DNA of 64,000 nucleotides. Source: Psychroflexus curvus. Lineage in GTDB: Bacteria; Bacteroidota; Bacteroidia; Flavobacteriales; Flavobacteriaceae. The stretch is from assembly GCF_020164585.1 (NCBI RefSeq), contig NZ_JAIQZF010000006.1, forward strand, positions 186,001 to 250,000, read 5' to 3'. Below are positions 25,065-34,120 of this stretch, piece after piece (the stretch's first letter is position 1; every line of letters begins with the position of its first letter). The translations under genes were made by a program, and so were the position numbers. The notes beneath the pieces are model-generated. The model did no database searches. It saw nothing but the letters and a program-made list of their open reading frames with translations, and was not told where the DNA came from.

Positions 25065-26600
25065 ATGAAAATTTTAAACGCATCACAATTAGCAGATTTA
25101 GACAGCTATACTTGCGATGAGCAAGCTATAAGCTCGTGGGAATTGATGGAGCGTGCTGCCGGCTTGGCTTACGAAGCTGTCAAAACCAGACTAAAGTCGA
25201 CTTCGCAACAGATTAAAGTTCTTGCTGGTCCAGGAAATAATGGGGGAGACGGACTGGCTATTGCTTATTTTTTAGCAGCAGACGGCTATGATGTAGACGT
25301 ACTATTGGTCAATTTTACCTCCTCACGATCAGATGATAATCAAAAAAATCTGGTTCGACTCAAAAATAAATCTAAATGCGACATCCGGGACTTTGAAAAA
25401 GATACTGAACTCCCCGAAATAAATTCTGGAGACCTTGTTATCGATGCGATTTTTGGAGTGGGTCTCAATCGTTCAATGCCAGATTTTGTTCAAGAACTTG
25501 CAAAACATGTAACTAAGTCATCTGCGTATACTATTTGTATAGATGTGCCAAGTGGCATGTATCTGGATCAATCTCCTGGCAAGAATGAAGAAGTATTTAA
25601 ATCGAATTTGACACTGACGTTTCAAACGCCTAAATTGTCTTTCTACTTACCTGATTATTCAAGATTTGTAGGAAAAGTAAAAATCATAGACATCGGTTTA
25701 AGTCAAAAACGCTTAAGTGAAATTTCTTCTGAATTTAATTTCGTTGACTTAGCTTTTGCAAAAAAGCTTTATCAGTCTAGATCCCGATTTTCACACAAGG
25801 GAACTTATGGTCACGCTGTTTTGATTGGTGGAAGCCAACTGATGCTGGGTAGTGTTATCCTATCCTCCAAATCCTGTATGCGCTCTGGTGTGGGTAAAAC
25901 AAGCGTACTTATGCCAAGTAGAGGCCATTTGGCTTTAATTCAACATCTGCCAGAAGCCATGCTGATTGAAAATACATCTGAGGAATTTATCAGTTATCAG
26001 GAACTCGATTTTAAAGCAGATGCCATTGGTATTGGTATAGGTATAGGAACTTCTGAGAGCGCCTTAAAAGCTTTAGAGGCATGGTTAGATAAATCTACCA
26101 GCCCTTTTGTTATTGACGCCGATGCTCTAAATCTTATTGCCAAGCACAAAGATTTGCAGGATAAAACCCGCCCGGGAACCCTGGATGAGCAGGCTCACAA
26201 GAAATCCATTTTAACCCCACATCCGGGAGAACTCGAAAGATTGGTGGGAGGCTGGAAAGATGATTTCGAAAAATTAGAAAAACTAAAAGATTTCTCTAAG
26301 CAATTGGACGTGGTTGTGCTAGCTAAAGACGCCTATAGCCTTTGCGTTTATCGGGATGAAGTTTTTGTAAATTCTTCGGGCAATTCAGGGATGGCAACCG
26401 CAGGAAGCGGTGATGTACTTACCGGTTTGCTTACCGGCCTGTTGGCACAAGGCTATTCGAGTCTGGATGCTGGTGTTTTAGGAATGTTTTTGCATGGTTT
26501 GGCTGGAGATATGGCTGCTAAAGAAACATCAGAAGAAAGTTTGTTAGCCTCTGATATTTCAACTTATTTGGGACATTCTTTTTCAAAACTAAAAGACTAA
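25065..26600 (+). CDS. nnrE/nnrD: Bifunctional NAD(P)H-hydrate epimerase / ADP-dependent NAD(P)H-hydrate dehydratase
   Basis: 511 residues, the length of the fused metabolite-repair enzyme. The N-terminal YjeF_N epimerase domain (about 1-215) shows LMERAAGLAYEA, GPGNNGGDGLAIA and VIDAIFGVGLNR. The C-terminal ribokinase-like dehydratase domain (about 225-505) has KGTYGHAVLIGGS, DADALN, LTPHPGELERL and the GSGDVLTGLLTGLLAQG motif. The enzyme repairs damaged R/S-NADHX and NADPHX. It sits in a row with galE and hutH, without a functional tie. Confidence 0.96.
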   Translation: MKILNASQLADLDSYTCDEQAISSWELMERAAGLAYEAVKTRLKSTSQQIKVLAGPGNNGGDGLAIAYFLAADGYDVDVLLVNFTSSRSDDNQKNLVRLKNKSKCDIRDFEKDTELPEINSGDLVIDAIFGVGLNRSMPDFVQELAKHVTKSSAYTICIDVPSGMYLDQSPGKNEEVFKSNLTLTFQTPKLSFYLPDYSRFVGKVKIIDIGLSQKRLSEISSEFNFVDLAFAKKLYQSRSRFSHKGTYGHAVLIGGSQLMLGSVILSSKSCMRSGVGKTSVLMPSRGHLALIQHLPEAMLIENTSEEFISYQELDFKADAIGIGIGIGTSESALKALEAWLDKSTSPFVIDADALNLIAKHKDLQDKTRPGTLDEQAHKKSILTPHPGELERLVGGWKDDFEKLEKLKDFSKQLDVVVLAKDAYSLCVYRDEVFVNSSGNSGMATAGSGDVLTGLLTGLLAQGYSSLDAGVLGMFLHGLAGDMAAKETSEESLLASDISTYLGHSFSKLKD

Positions 26601-26615
26601 ACAATTCTTAAATCT

Positions 26616-26623
26616 TATATTTG
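26616..26623 (+). promoter_or_regulatory. -7 box of hutH
   Basis: TATATTTG, an exact match 14 bases before the hutH ATG in the 37-base gap after nnrD/E, so hutH probably has its own promoter. Confidence 0.55.
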
Positions 26624-26637
26624 AAAAAAGATATTCA

Positions 26638-28128
26638 ATGTCCCTTATTCACTATATAGATTCCAATGTTCTTGGATTTTCTCAGCTTCAAATCTTACTT
26701 GAAGACAATTATAAGTTAGCTCTAAGCGAAGAAGCTACCTCTAAAATCAATATTTCCAGAACTTACCTTGACTCAAAACAGAAAGAAAGCAAAGCTCCTA
26801 TTTACGGCGTGAATACTGGATTTGGTTCGTTGTGCGATATCAAAATCAATGAAGATAAACTCACTTATTTACAGGAGAATTTAGTCATGTCTCATGCCTG
26901 TGGAACTGGCGATCGCGTTGAGGAGTCGGTTGTGAAATTGATGCTGTTGCTAAAAATACAATCCCTCAGCTACGGGTATTCTGGAGTTTCCATTGAATTG
27001 GTAGAGCGACTGATCGGTTTCTATAACGAAGGTGTTTTCCCAGTAATTTATGAACTTGGATCTTTGGGAGCTTCAGGGGATTTAGCTCCTTTAGCACATT
27101 TGGCATTGCCTCTTCTTGGAAAAGGAGAAGTTGTTATTGATCAAAAAGTTGAAAAGTCTTCTATTTTGAAGGATAAATTTGGTTGGGAGCCTCTAGTTCT
27201 TCAATCTAAAGAAGGATTAGCTTTGCTAAACGGAACTCAGTTTATGAGTGCTCATCTGCTTAGGAATGTATTGAAAACTCAGCGATTGATGACATGGGCA
27301 GATACCATTGCTGCTATTTCTATAGATGCTTTCGACTGTAACTTATCCCCTTTTGATGATTTGGTGCACAAAGTAAGACCTCATAAAGGCCAGATACAAA
27401 CTGCAAAAACAATTCGGAATTTACTTGAGGGGAGTAAGATGGGTGCCAATCAAAAACAAAATGTACAAGACCCTTATTCTTTTCGTTGTGTGCCTCAGGT
27501 TCATGGGGCTACAAGAGATGCGCTTCGCTATGTTGAGCAAACCCTGCTGACAGAAATTAACAGTGTCACAGACAATCCTAATGTGTTTGCAGAAGAAGAT
27601 AAAATCATATCTGGCGGTAATTTTCATGGACAACCTTTAGCGATTTCAGCAGATGTGATGGCTATTGCAGTGAGTGAAATGGGAAATATTTCTGAACGCA
27701 GAATATACCAACTGGTTTTCGGACTCCGTGGTTTACCAACTTTTCTTGTGAATTCTCCAGGGCTTAACAGCGGCTTTATGATACCTCAATATACCGCTGC
27801 AAGTATTGTAAGCCAGAATAAGCAATTGTGCACTCCAGCAAGTGTTGATTCTATTGTGTCTTCCAATGGCCAGGAGGATCATGTAAGCATGGGTGCCAAT
27901 GCTGTGACCAAACTTTCTAGAGTTGTTGATAATTTTGAACGCATTTTGGCTATTGAGCTTTTCAATGCCTCTCAGGCTATGTATTTTAGGCTTCCCTTAA
28001 AAAGTTCTGAAATTGTTGAAGACCTCTTGAAAGCGTTCAGGAGCAGAGTTCCATTTGTGAATGAAGACAAAGTGATGGCCACAGAAATTCAAAAAGCAAT
28101 TATTTTTATAAGAAATCATAAAATATAA
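26638..28128 (+). CDS. hutH: Histidine ammonia-lyase (MIO-type aromatic amino acid lyase)
   Basis: 496 residues. The MIO-forming triad A145-S146-G147 lies in GSLGASGDLAPLAH, the tyrosine loop is Y56-G-V-N-T-G-F-G, and TDNPNVF and QDPYSFRCVPQVHGA are present. The substrate-selectivity pair is Ser85-His86 (NLVMSHACG), the type seen in histidine lyases; tyrosine lyases usually have His-Leu and phenylalanine lyases Phe-Leu. It deaminates L-histidine to trans-urocanate. No hutU, hutI or hutG is nearby, so it is a stand-alone copy whose role (catabolism or a specialised product) is not decided here. Confidence 0.92.
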   Translation: MSLIHYIDSNVLGFSQLQILLEDNYKLALSEEATSKINISRTYLDSKQKESKAPIYGVNTGFGSLCDIKINEDKLTYLQENLVMSHACGTGDRVEESVVKLMLLLKIQSLSYGYSGVSIELVERLIGFYNEGVFPVIYELGSLGASGDLAPLAHLALPLLGKGEVVIDQKVEKSSILKDKFGWEPLVLQSKEGLALLNGTQFMSAHLLRNVLKTQRLMTWADTIAAISIDAFDCNLSPFDDLVHKVRPHKGQIQTAKTIRNLLEGSKMGANQKQNVQDPYSFRCVPQVHGATRDALRYVEQTLLTEINSVTDNPNVFAEEDKIISGGNFHGQPLAISADVMAIAVSEMGNISERRIYQLVFGLRGLPTFLVNSPGLNSGFMIPQYTAASIVSQNKQLCTPASVDSIVSSNGQEDHVSMGANAVTKLSRVVDNFERILAIELFNASQAMYFRLPLKSSEIVEDLLKAFRSRVPFVNEDKVMATEIQKAIIFIRNHKI

Positions 28129-28148
28129 TCTAATACCAAGAATACATT

Positions 28149-28156
28149 TAATTTTG
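28149..28156 (+). promoter_or_regulatory. -7 box that fixes the start of the following lipoprotein gene
   Basis: TAATTTTG, an exact match. It overlaps the upstream in-frame TTG at 28154, so translation must begin downstream at ATG 28172. Confidence 0.55.
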
Positions 28157-28171
28157 AAGAAAAATCAAATT

Positions 28172-28588
28172 ATGAATTACAAAATTAGTTTATCACTAGT
28201 AGTTTTATTTCTTATAGCCTCTTGTGCTACCACGGTTAATTTTCCTGTTTCGGAAACCGTTCCGGGTGCAGATATAACTGCGAAAATCAAGTTGGATGTA
28301 AATAAAAATTATAAGATTAATCTAAAAGCCGAGAACCTGACTTCACCGGAACGTTTAAATCCACCAAGAGAAATGTACGTTGTATGGATCGAAACCGGGA
28401 GAGGTACTAAAAACCTAGGCCAGTTGGAAATGTCTAGCGGCTTGTTTTCGACTACACAGAAAGGTTCTTTGATCACTACAACTCCTTTTGAGCCTAAAAG
28501 AATTATAATTACTGCAGAAAGAACTTCGAGCAATAATGAGCCAAGTTCTTACGTGATAACGTCTTCAGAAAATTTTGAAATCGATTGA
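28172..28588 (+). CDS. Putative lipoprotein
   Basis: 138 residues starting at ATG 28172. The signal peptide has lipobox LIASC (Cys 18). The mature part is a small beta-rich domain: repeated alternating strands such as DITAKIKLDVNKNYKINLKAEN, YVVWIETG and RIIITAERT. I do not recognise a named family; an immunoglobulin-like or transthyretin-like sandwich at the outer or inner membrane is possible. It has its own -7 box and shares a bidirectional terminator with the converging lipoprotein gene. Confidence 0.8.
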   Translation: MNYKISLSLVVLFLIASCATTVNFPVSETVPGADITAKIKLDVNKNYKINLKAENLTSPERLNPPREMYVVWIETGRGTKNLGQLEMSSGLFSTTQKGSLITTTPFEPKRIIITAERTSSNNEPSSYVITSSENFEID

Positions 28589-28614
28589 TTCCTGAAATTT
28601 GAAATCATCAGCCA

Positions 28615-28652
28615 TAAAAAAAACCATCCGCCTTAGGCGGATGGTTTTTTTT
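28615..28652. terminator. Bidirectional rho-independent terminator
   Basis: Stem CCATCCGCC / GGCGGATGG with a TTA loop (28624-28644), flanked by an A-run and a T-run. It serves both convergent lipoprotein genes. Confidence 0.93.
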
Positions 28653-28678
28653 GGTATAAAATTTATGAGCTTTAATTA

Positions 28679-29512
28679 TTACATTTCATTGCCACTCTTC
28701 ATTTTATCATCTTCTTCAAGGGTAATTGTTCTTGAAACCGAGTTAAATGGACCAGGAATTGGTTCTAAATTTTTATCAACTAAGGTGAGCTGAATCTTAT
28801 TTTTACCCATCGGTAATCCTTCAATAACATGAGGCACCCATTCGTTGATCAAATACTCCTCATTATTATTGATAGTTACTGTAACCTTATTTCCTTCTTC
28901 ACCAATTTCAGTACCGACTAAAAAGAAATCTAAAAGGACTTTTTTAGTATCCTCACCTTTATAAGTTCCTTTTGGTCTGCTGTAGAATAAGTGTTCTGCG
29001 GATAAATCAATGTCCATTTGTTGGTCTTCAGAAGGGTTTCCAGCTCTTATTTTTTTCACTACAAAAGAATTAGTATTCTTTACAGATTCATGATAAGATC
29101 TGGATAAAAATGCAAGTAATACATGATCGCCCTCAGATATTTCCTTACTGAATTTACTTTCGTAATGCGCTGAGTAAGGATTATTGTCTAAGATGTAATG
29201 TATATGTTGTCCATTAGCTGAATTTGCCAGGCCGTTTTCTCCAGCATTTTCTGATTGAACACCAAGTTCATAATTTTCTACTGTAAAATTAAAATCAACT
29301 GTTCCAGCTGGAACTTCTATAACATCACCACCTGGATGAGTTAAAGTTGCATCAGGGAATTTTGGTGATTCTATCTGTAAAGGAGTAACTGTTATTAGTG
29401 TATCTGTTACACCAACAGCATCCGTATTTTCACTATCTTTTTTACCCTCTTGTTTGCATCCTATAACTAGAATTAAACTTAGAACTAAGGTTAATAAACT
29501 TATCTTTTTCAT
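28679..29512 (-). CDS. Putative lipoprotein, conserved in Flavobacteriia
   Basis: 277 residues with lipobox VIGC (Cys 19) and an acidic linker. Two beta-sandwich-like halves are suggested: about 60-150 containing GQHIHYILDNNPYSAHYE with an HxH pair, and about 185-265 containing EWVPHVIEGLPMGKNKIQL. The H-I-H plus later HEE/HE-type residues recall metal-binding DUF4399-like domains, but I cannot confirm the family. It is monocistronic, and its 3' end faces the bidirectional terminator. Function unknown. Confidence 0.78.
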   Translation of the reverse strand: MKKISLLTLVLSLILVIGCKQEGKKDSENTDAVGVTDTLITVTPLQIESPKFPDATLTHPGGDVIEVPAGTVDFNFTVENYELGVQSENAGENGLANSANGQHIHYILDNNPYSAHYESKFSKEISEGDHVLLAFLSRSYHESVKNTNSFVVKKIRAGNPSEDQQMDIDLSAEHLFYSRPKGTYKGEDTKKVLLDFFLVGTEIGEEGNKVTVTINNNEEYLINEWVPHVIEGLPMGKNKIQLTLVDKNLEPIPGPFNSVSRTITLEEDDKMKSGNEM

Positions 29513-29593
29513 GATTAATTGATTTAAAATTCAATGTAAATGTAGTTTAAATACTGACTTCGCTAAAATAAAAGCACTAACTTAACATTACTT

Positions 29594-30805
29594 TTAGTTT
29601 ACCAATTCTGACGATATCTCAATGTCAGAAGTTAAAGTTTTATGCACAGGGCATCTATCTCCTATTTCGTGTAAGCGCTCTATTTGAGATTCGTCCAGGT
29701 TTCCAACAATCTCTACTTTTTTGTAGAAAACATCTTTTTGTTGAGTTTTTCCATCTTCACTTTCAACCTTCTTTTTTTCATGACCCACGTGGACACGCAC
29801 TTCTTTAAGTTCCCACTTTTTGTGTCGGGCGTAGACATGAAGAGTCATCGCAGTACACTCAGCAAGTCCGGCTGTTAGTAAATCGTATGGAGCCGGACCA
29901 AAGTCATCTCCATCGTGATCATCAGGTTCATCACCTATAAAACCAAAATCACCAACTTTAAGATGTGTCGTAAACTTATCTTCATCCTTCAGAAACGCTG
30001 CAGACTGACTTTCTGAAGATAGGGCAGGGTTTTCAACTTTAGAAAGATCCAGACAATTGGAAGCCCAATGTCCTATAAGATTACCTATATAGGATGCGTT
30101 GATATTTTCATTCAAAAGATGATCTGCTTTATCTAAACTGATAAAACTTTTAGGGTGATGTGCCCATTTATACAAATCTTCGGCATTATCGATTCCCACA
30201 ATTTGATCTTGTGGTGAGTGCATAATTAAAAGAGGTTTCTTTAAATCACCTAAAAATGATTTCGTGTCCAGTGTTTTTAAAACCTCTAAGAAATGCTTTT
30301 TTATTGTGAAATCTCTACCTCCAATGTTGACGACAGACTCATCGTTATTGGTGATAGTGTCAACACTGTCTTTTATCAAATTCTGAACATGCGAAGGCTG
30401 AGATGGGCTTGCAATAGTGGCAATAGCTTTAATGTTATCCAATTGCTTGGCTGCATACAGAGCTGCAGTGCCGCCAAGCGAGTGACCAATGATTAAGCCC
30501 GGGGCCTTGTATTCCTTCTCAAGAAATTTTGAGGCTTCAAGCAAATCTTCTATGTCATGAGAAAAATTGGTATCTTCAAATTCACCTTCGCTTTGTCCCA
30601 AACCAGTAAAATCAAATCTTAAGACTGCTATTCCAAGTTCGGTTAAGGCTGAAGATATTTCCCTTATCACTTTTAGATTTTTACCACAGGTGAAACAGTG
30701 AGCAAAAATCGCATAAGCTTTTGGATGCTGTGTTGCTGGAAATTGCAATCGACCAACAAGCTTATTACCGTTTTTATTCTTAAAAGTCACTTTTTTAAGT
30801 TTCAT
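29594..30805 (-). CDS. Fused alpha/beta-hydrolase - OsmC family protein
   Basis: 403 residues in two domains. About 1-255 is an alpha/beta hydrolase with nucleophile elbow GHSLGG (S109), FDFTGLGQSEG, MHSPQDQIVG for the Asp and ADHLL for the His. About 265-400 is an OsmC/Ohr-like domain with the peroxidatic Cys in GLAECTAMTL and the resolving Cys in DRCPVHKTL. The OsmC fold reduces organic hydroperoxides; the hydrolase could supply or clean esterified substrates (inference). The fusion is seen in several Bacteroidetes and proteobacteria. It starts 4 bases after the DUF721 gene, the last of the recF cluster. Confidence 0.93.
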   Translation of the reverse strand: MKLKKVTFKNKNGNKLVGRLQFPATQHPKAYAIFAHCFTCGKNLKVIREISSALTELGIAVLRFDFTGLGQSEGEFEDTNFSHDIEDLLEASKFLEKEYKAPGLIIGHSLGGTAALYAAKQLDNIKAIATIASPSQPSHVQNLIKDSVDTITNNDESVVNIGGRDFTIKKHFLEVLKTLDTKSFLGDLKKPLLIMHSPQDQIVGIDNAEDLYKWAHHPKSFISLDKADHLLNENINASYIGNLIGHWASNCLDLSKVENPALSSESQSAAFLKDEDKFTTHLKVGDFGFIGDEPDDHDGDDFGPAPYDLLTAGLAECTAMTLHVYARHKKWELKEVRVHVGHEKKKVESEDGKTQQKDVFYKKVEIVGNLDESQIERLHEIGDRCPVHKTLTSDIEISSELVN

Positions 30806-30809
30806 AATA

Positions 30810-31109
30810 TTATCGTAAAATTAATTTTGAGATCAGCTCCCGGCCTAAGCTTTCATTGAGTGTTTTAATAATTTTTTCTTTACCATAACTCAATTCTTCT
30901 CTAAGTGTAGAAGACGAGAGGTGAACGGTTAGCGTATGATTTCTGAACTTGACCTCGTTCGTGTAGTTTTTGATTGCCGGCCCAAGTTGAGTCATCCATG
31001 CATTTTCAACATCCACCTTATTCAGTCCAGGATTTAACCTGTGTTTACTCTTGAAGATCTCCATTAAATCTTTCATAGACTGCTCTTCATTTGCTCTTTT
31101 ATTTTTCAT
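30810..31109 (-). CDS. DUF721 / DciA-like protein
   Basis: 99 residues with the DUF721 KH-like pattern: central WMTQLGPAIKNYTNEVKFRNHTLTVHL and the SSTLREELSYGKEKII helix. Relatives of this family include DciA, the ancestral replicative-helicase loading factor. The gene overlaps the preceding lipoprotein gene by 11 bases in the recF cluster, a location shared with many bacteria where a DUF721 gene stands beside recF. A role in replication is inferred from family and neighbour. Confidence 0.9.
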   Translation of the reverse strand: MKNKRANEEQSMKDLMEIFKSKHRLNPGLNKVDVENAWMTQLGPAIKNYTNEVKFRNHTLTVHLSSSTLREELSYGKEKIIKTLNESLGRELISKLILR

Positions 31110-31524
31110 CTAAGCCTATAGTTTTAGGTTCGTGTCTTTTGTAAGTATAAATAAAATTTTGTTCGTTTTTTACTACAAACTTGTCTTCTTCAATTTTCAA
31201 CAAGGTTTCAGTCCAGGTGTCGTAATCGTTTTTATACACTAACACCACACTATCCTTACGGTCTTGAACAGTGAAATATTCTCGATTTTGTGAAGATTTG
31301 TAATTCCCAAGTAAATTTGGTTGCATTTTTTTTCTGTATCCGATGGAATCTTCAATTTGAAAATAATCCACCATTTGATTCATTTTGTAGGACTTATCAC
31401 CATAAGGAGTCTCCGCTTTTTCAATTTCCCAAAAGCCATTAAGTTTTGAAACTTCTTCAAAGTCTGGCTTTGAGTTGCAGGACATCACCAGTAATGCACT
31501 GATTAATAAATAACTAAATTTCAT
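31099..31524 (-). CDS. Putative lipoprotein, lipocalin-like
   Basis: 141 residues with signal [16 protein letters not shown] (lipobox VMSC, Cys 16). The mature part starts with a lipocalin-like N-terminal strand ([12 protein letters not shown], about 28-39) followed by alternating strands up to FIYTYKR, compatible with a small beta-barrel. It overlaps recF by 11 bases upstream and the DUF721 gene by 11 bases downstream, an unusual place for an envelope protein. I know no function. Confidence 0.85.
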   Translation of the reverse strand: MKFSYLLISALLVMSCNSKPDFEEVSKLNGFWEIEKAETPYGDKSYKMNQMVDYFQIEDSIGYRKKMQPNLLGNYKSSQNREYFTVQDRKDSVVLVYKNDYDTWTETLLKIEEDKFVVKNEQNFIYTYKRHEPKTIGLDEK

Positions 31525-32608
31525 GTTCCAGGTTTATCATTTTATATTGAGTTGCATTTTTCTTAACAACCTCTTCGGTTCGTTCAGGGTGCGTATCGCT
31601 GATGCACATTTGACCAAGTTCAGCATTGGTGACCATTTTAACGATTTGTGACACCCGGTCTTCATCAAGTTTGTCAAAAATATCATCCATAAGTAAAATA
31701 GGTTTGACGCCGTAATGCGATTTTAAAAAATCGTACTGAGCGAACTTTAAAGCAATTAAATAGGACTTTTGCTGACCCTGAGAACCAAATTTCTTTACAG
31801 AATGTGATTTTATTTTGAAGATTAAATCGTCTTTGTGCGTGCCGTAATTTGAAAACTGACGTTGTAAATCTGTTTTTAAACCTGATTTTAGAATTGTTTC
31901 AAATGAATCTTCATCATTAAACTGACTTCTATAAGTCAAACTGATGTTTTCTCTGGAATTGCTTATTTCCTGATACCTTTTTTGAAGAATAGGTTTGAAT
32001 TCTTCTATAAATTCCTGACGCTTATCAAAAATAAGTTGTCCTAGTTCTTTAATCTGGTCATCATAAACTTCAAGACTTGTTTCATCATAAGTTCGGTTAG
32101 CTGCAAAATATTTTAACAAAGCATTGCGTTGAGAAAGCACTTTGTTGTACCTCAATAAGGTGTCCAGATACAATTTGTCGCCTTGAGAAATTACCCCATC
32201 CATAAACTTTCTTCGGGTTTCGCTGCCTTCTAGGATAAGGTCACGATCTGTAGGAGAGATGATCACAAGCGGGATGGTTCCTATGTGATCGCTTAGTTTT
32301 TCATAATCTTTTCCGTTTCTTTTAATCAATTTGCGTTGTCCTTTCTTGTAAGAAGTGATTATTTTCTCAGATTTTTCACCATTCATAAAATCTCCTTCCA
32401 GCATAAAAAATTCTTCGCCATGCTTCACATTCTGACTGGTAATAGGATTGAAATAACTTTTCCCAAACGCAAGGTGATAAATGGCATCTAGAATATTGGT
32501 CTTCCCGATTCCATTTTTACCTACAAAGCAATTTATTTTAGAATCGAACTCCAAAGTCAGCTGTTCAAAATTTTTATAATTAATAAGTGTCAGTTTATTT
32601 AAAATCAT
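31514..32608 (-). CDS. recF: DNA replication and repair protein RecF
   Basis: 364 residues. It starts [14 protein letters not shown], has Walker A GKNGIGKT (30-37) with the typical [21 protein letters not shown] context, ends with the ABC-type signature [15 protein letters not shown] and Walker [17 protein letters not shown]. RecF is an SMC-like ATPase that loads RecA at gapped DNA with RecOR. It is the first gene of a minus-strand cluster, divergent from the TPR-ribH cluster. Confidence 0.96.
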   Translation of the reverse strand: MILNKLTLINYKNFEQLTLEFDSKINCFVGKNGIGKTNILDAIYHLAFGKSYFNPITSQNVKHGEEFFMLEGDFMNGEKSEKIITSYKKGQRKLIKRNGKDYEKLSDHIGTIPLVIISPTDRDLILEGSETRRKFMDGVISQGDKLYLDTLLRYNKVLSQRNALLKYFAANRTYDETSLEVYDDQIKELGQLIFDKRQEFIEEFKPILQKRYQEISNSRENISLTYRSQFNDEDSFETILKSGLKTDLQRQFSNYGTHKDDLIFKIKSHSVKKFGSQGQQKSYLIALKFAQYDFLKSHYGVKPILLMDDIFDKLDEDRVSQIVKMVTNAELGQMCISDTHPERTEEVVKKNATQYKMINLEHEI

Positions 32609-32723
32609 GTGATTACTTCAATTTACGTTTTGCTGTAAATGTTGGGGCTTTACTTCTGAATTTAATAAAAGTTGAAATGTAAAAATATCAAATAAATAGT
32701 GTATTGTATATGGAATAAAATTA

Positions 32724-32731
32724 TATTTTTG
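32724..32731 (+). promoter_or_regulatory. -7 box of the TPR-ribH transcript
   Basis: TATTTTTG, an exact match followed by CGACC, with TTG at 32704-32706 as a -33 candidate 17 bases upstream; 21 bases before the ATG. One of the best promoter-like sites in the window. Confidence 0.65.
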
Positions 32732-32752
32732 CGACCTGAACAAAATACAATT

Positions 32753-33520
32753 ATGGCATCATACAAGAAAAGAGGTTACAAACCAGATAACAAAGCTGAA
32801 CGCGAAGAGAAGATTGAAAGCGAATCTACAACAGCTGAAGTATTTAGCACGTTAGATGAAGGCGCTAGTTCTACAGAGCAGTTTTTATCTAAATATCAAA
32901 AACCTATTTTTGGTGTTATTATCGCCATTGCAGTTGTTATCCTGGCATTTTTGGGTTATCAGAAATTTATTCAGGAGCCGAACGAAGCTGAAGCTGCAAA
33001 TGAAATGAACCAGGCACAACAGTATTTTAACTCTGCTATTGAATCTACGGGAACACAGCAGGACTCACTTTTTACAAGATCACTTCGGGGTGGTAATGGG
33101 AAATTTGGTTTTGAAGACATTTCCTCTAATTATAGCGGAACTAAAGCTGGTGAGTTGGCCAATTATTATGCTGGCATCGCTCATTTAAATATTGGGAACT
33201 ATCAGGAAGCTATCGACTATCTGGATAAATTTAATGTAGATGATGAAATTTTAACGCCATTGGCAAAAGGTTCTATTGGAGATGCGTTTTTACAATTAGA
33301 TCAGCCTGAAGAGGCATTAGGTTATTTTGAGAAGGCTGCAAAAATGAGAACCAACGAGTTTACGACTCCAAAGTTTTTGATGAAAGCTGCTGTAACAGCC
33401 ATCAGTCTGAAAGACGGAGAAACGGCTGAAAAACACTTGAACAGAATAAAAGACGAGTTTCCGAATTCTGAAGAAGCCAGAAATGCAGACGTTTATCTAG
33501 GCCAAGCTGAAGTTCTTTAA
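32753..33520 (+). CDS. Membrane-anchored tetratricopeptide-repeat protein (YfgM-like)
   Basis: 255 residues from ATG 32753; an upstream in-frame ATG at 32699 precedes the -7 box and is rejected. A charged cytoplasmic tail (1-47) is followed by one TM helix (about 50-70, PIFGVIIAIAVVILAFLGY). The periplasmic region (about 85-250) has TPR-like helices: ELANYYAGIAHLNIGNYQEAIDYLDKF and KGSIGDAFLQLDQPEEALGYFEKAA. Its topology resembles YfgM, the SecYEG-associated TPR protein, but identity is not established. ribH starts 2 bases after it. Confidence 0.85.
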   Translation: MASYKKRGYKPDNKAEREEKIESESTTAEVFSTLDEGASSTEQFLSKYQKPIFGVIIAIAVVILAFLGYQKFIQEPNEAEAANEMNQAQQYFNSAIESTGTQQDSLFTRSLRGGNGKFGFEDISSNYSGTKAGELANYYAGIAHLNIGNYQEAIDYLDKFNVDDEILTPLAKGSIGDAFLQLDQPEEALGYFEKAAKMRTNEFTTPKFLMKAAVTAISLKDGETAEKHLNRIKDEFPNSEEARNADVYLGQAEVL

Positions 33521-33522
33521 AA

Positions 33523-34032
33523 ATGGCAACCTCAGAAAAAAATCTTTCAGTTTACGACAAGGAAAACCTTCCTGATGCCAAAGACATGAAGATTGGTTTT
33601 GTGGTTTCAGAATGGAATCCAGAAATTACAGAAAGCCTTTTTCAAGGCGGTTTTGACACTTTAATAGATGTTGGAGCTATCAAGGAAAATATTGTAAGAT
33701 GGAATGTCCCTGGTAGTTTTGAGCTGCCTTATGCTTGCAAAAAAATGCAGGAAAGCTTCGAAATGTTAGATGCTATCGTTGCTGTGGGGAATGTGATTCA
33801 AGGCGAAACCAAGCATTTTGATTTTGTTTGTCAGGGTTTGACTCAAGGTATCATGGAACTCAATTTGAAAGGCGACATTCCTGTTATTTTCTGTGTGCTT
33901 ACAGATAATACCAAAGCTCAATCTGAAGCGCGTTCCGGAGGAATCCATGGCAATAAAGGGACAGAAGCAGCTATTGCGGCCATCAAAATGGCACAACTCA
34001 GGAAAGATGCCAAATTTTATAAATCTAATTAG
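33523..34032 (+). CDS. ribH: 6,7-dimethyl-8-ribityllumazine synthase
   Basis: 169 residues. The lumazine synthase pattern is complete: GFVVSEWNPEIT at the N-terminus, VPGSFELPYACKKM (aryl pocket), AVGNVIQGETKHFDFV with the catalytic His, GIMELNLKGDIPVIFCVLT and the terminal EAR...HGNKGTEAA. It condenses 5-amino-6-ribitylaminouracil with dihydroxybutanone phosphate in the penultimate riboflavin step. It is coupled to the TPR gene (2-base gap); other rib genes are not in the window. Confidence 0.97.
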   Translation: MATSEKNLSVYDKENLPDAKDMKIGFVVSEWNPEITESLFQGGFDTLIDVGAIKENIVRWNVPGSFELPYACKKMQESFEMLDAIVAVGNVIQGETKHFDFVCQGLTQGIMELNLKGDIPVIFCVLTDNTKAQSEARSGGIHGNKGTEAAIAAIKMAQLRKDAKFYKSN

Positions 34033-34095
34033 CAGTTAGAATAGATTTCCCATTTTAAATAAAGGTTTAAGTCTTAAGAATTGATGGAATTTCTT

Positions 34096-34103
34096 TAATT
34101 TTG
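34096..34103 (+). promoter_or_regulatory. -7 box of the small membrane protein / mutL transcript
   Basis: TAATTTTG, an exact match, 17 bases before the ATG in the 88-base gap after ribH. Confidence 0.55.
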
Positions 34104-34120
34104 AAAATTCATCAAAAATC

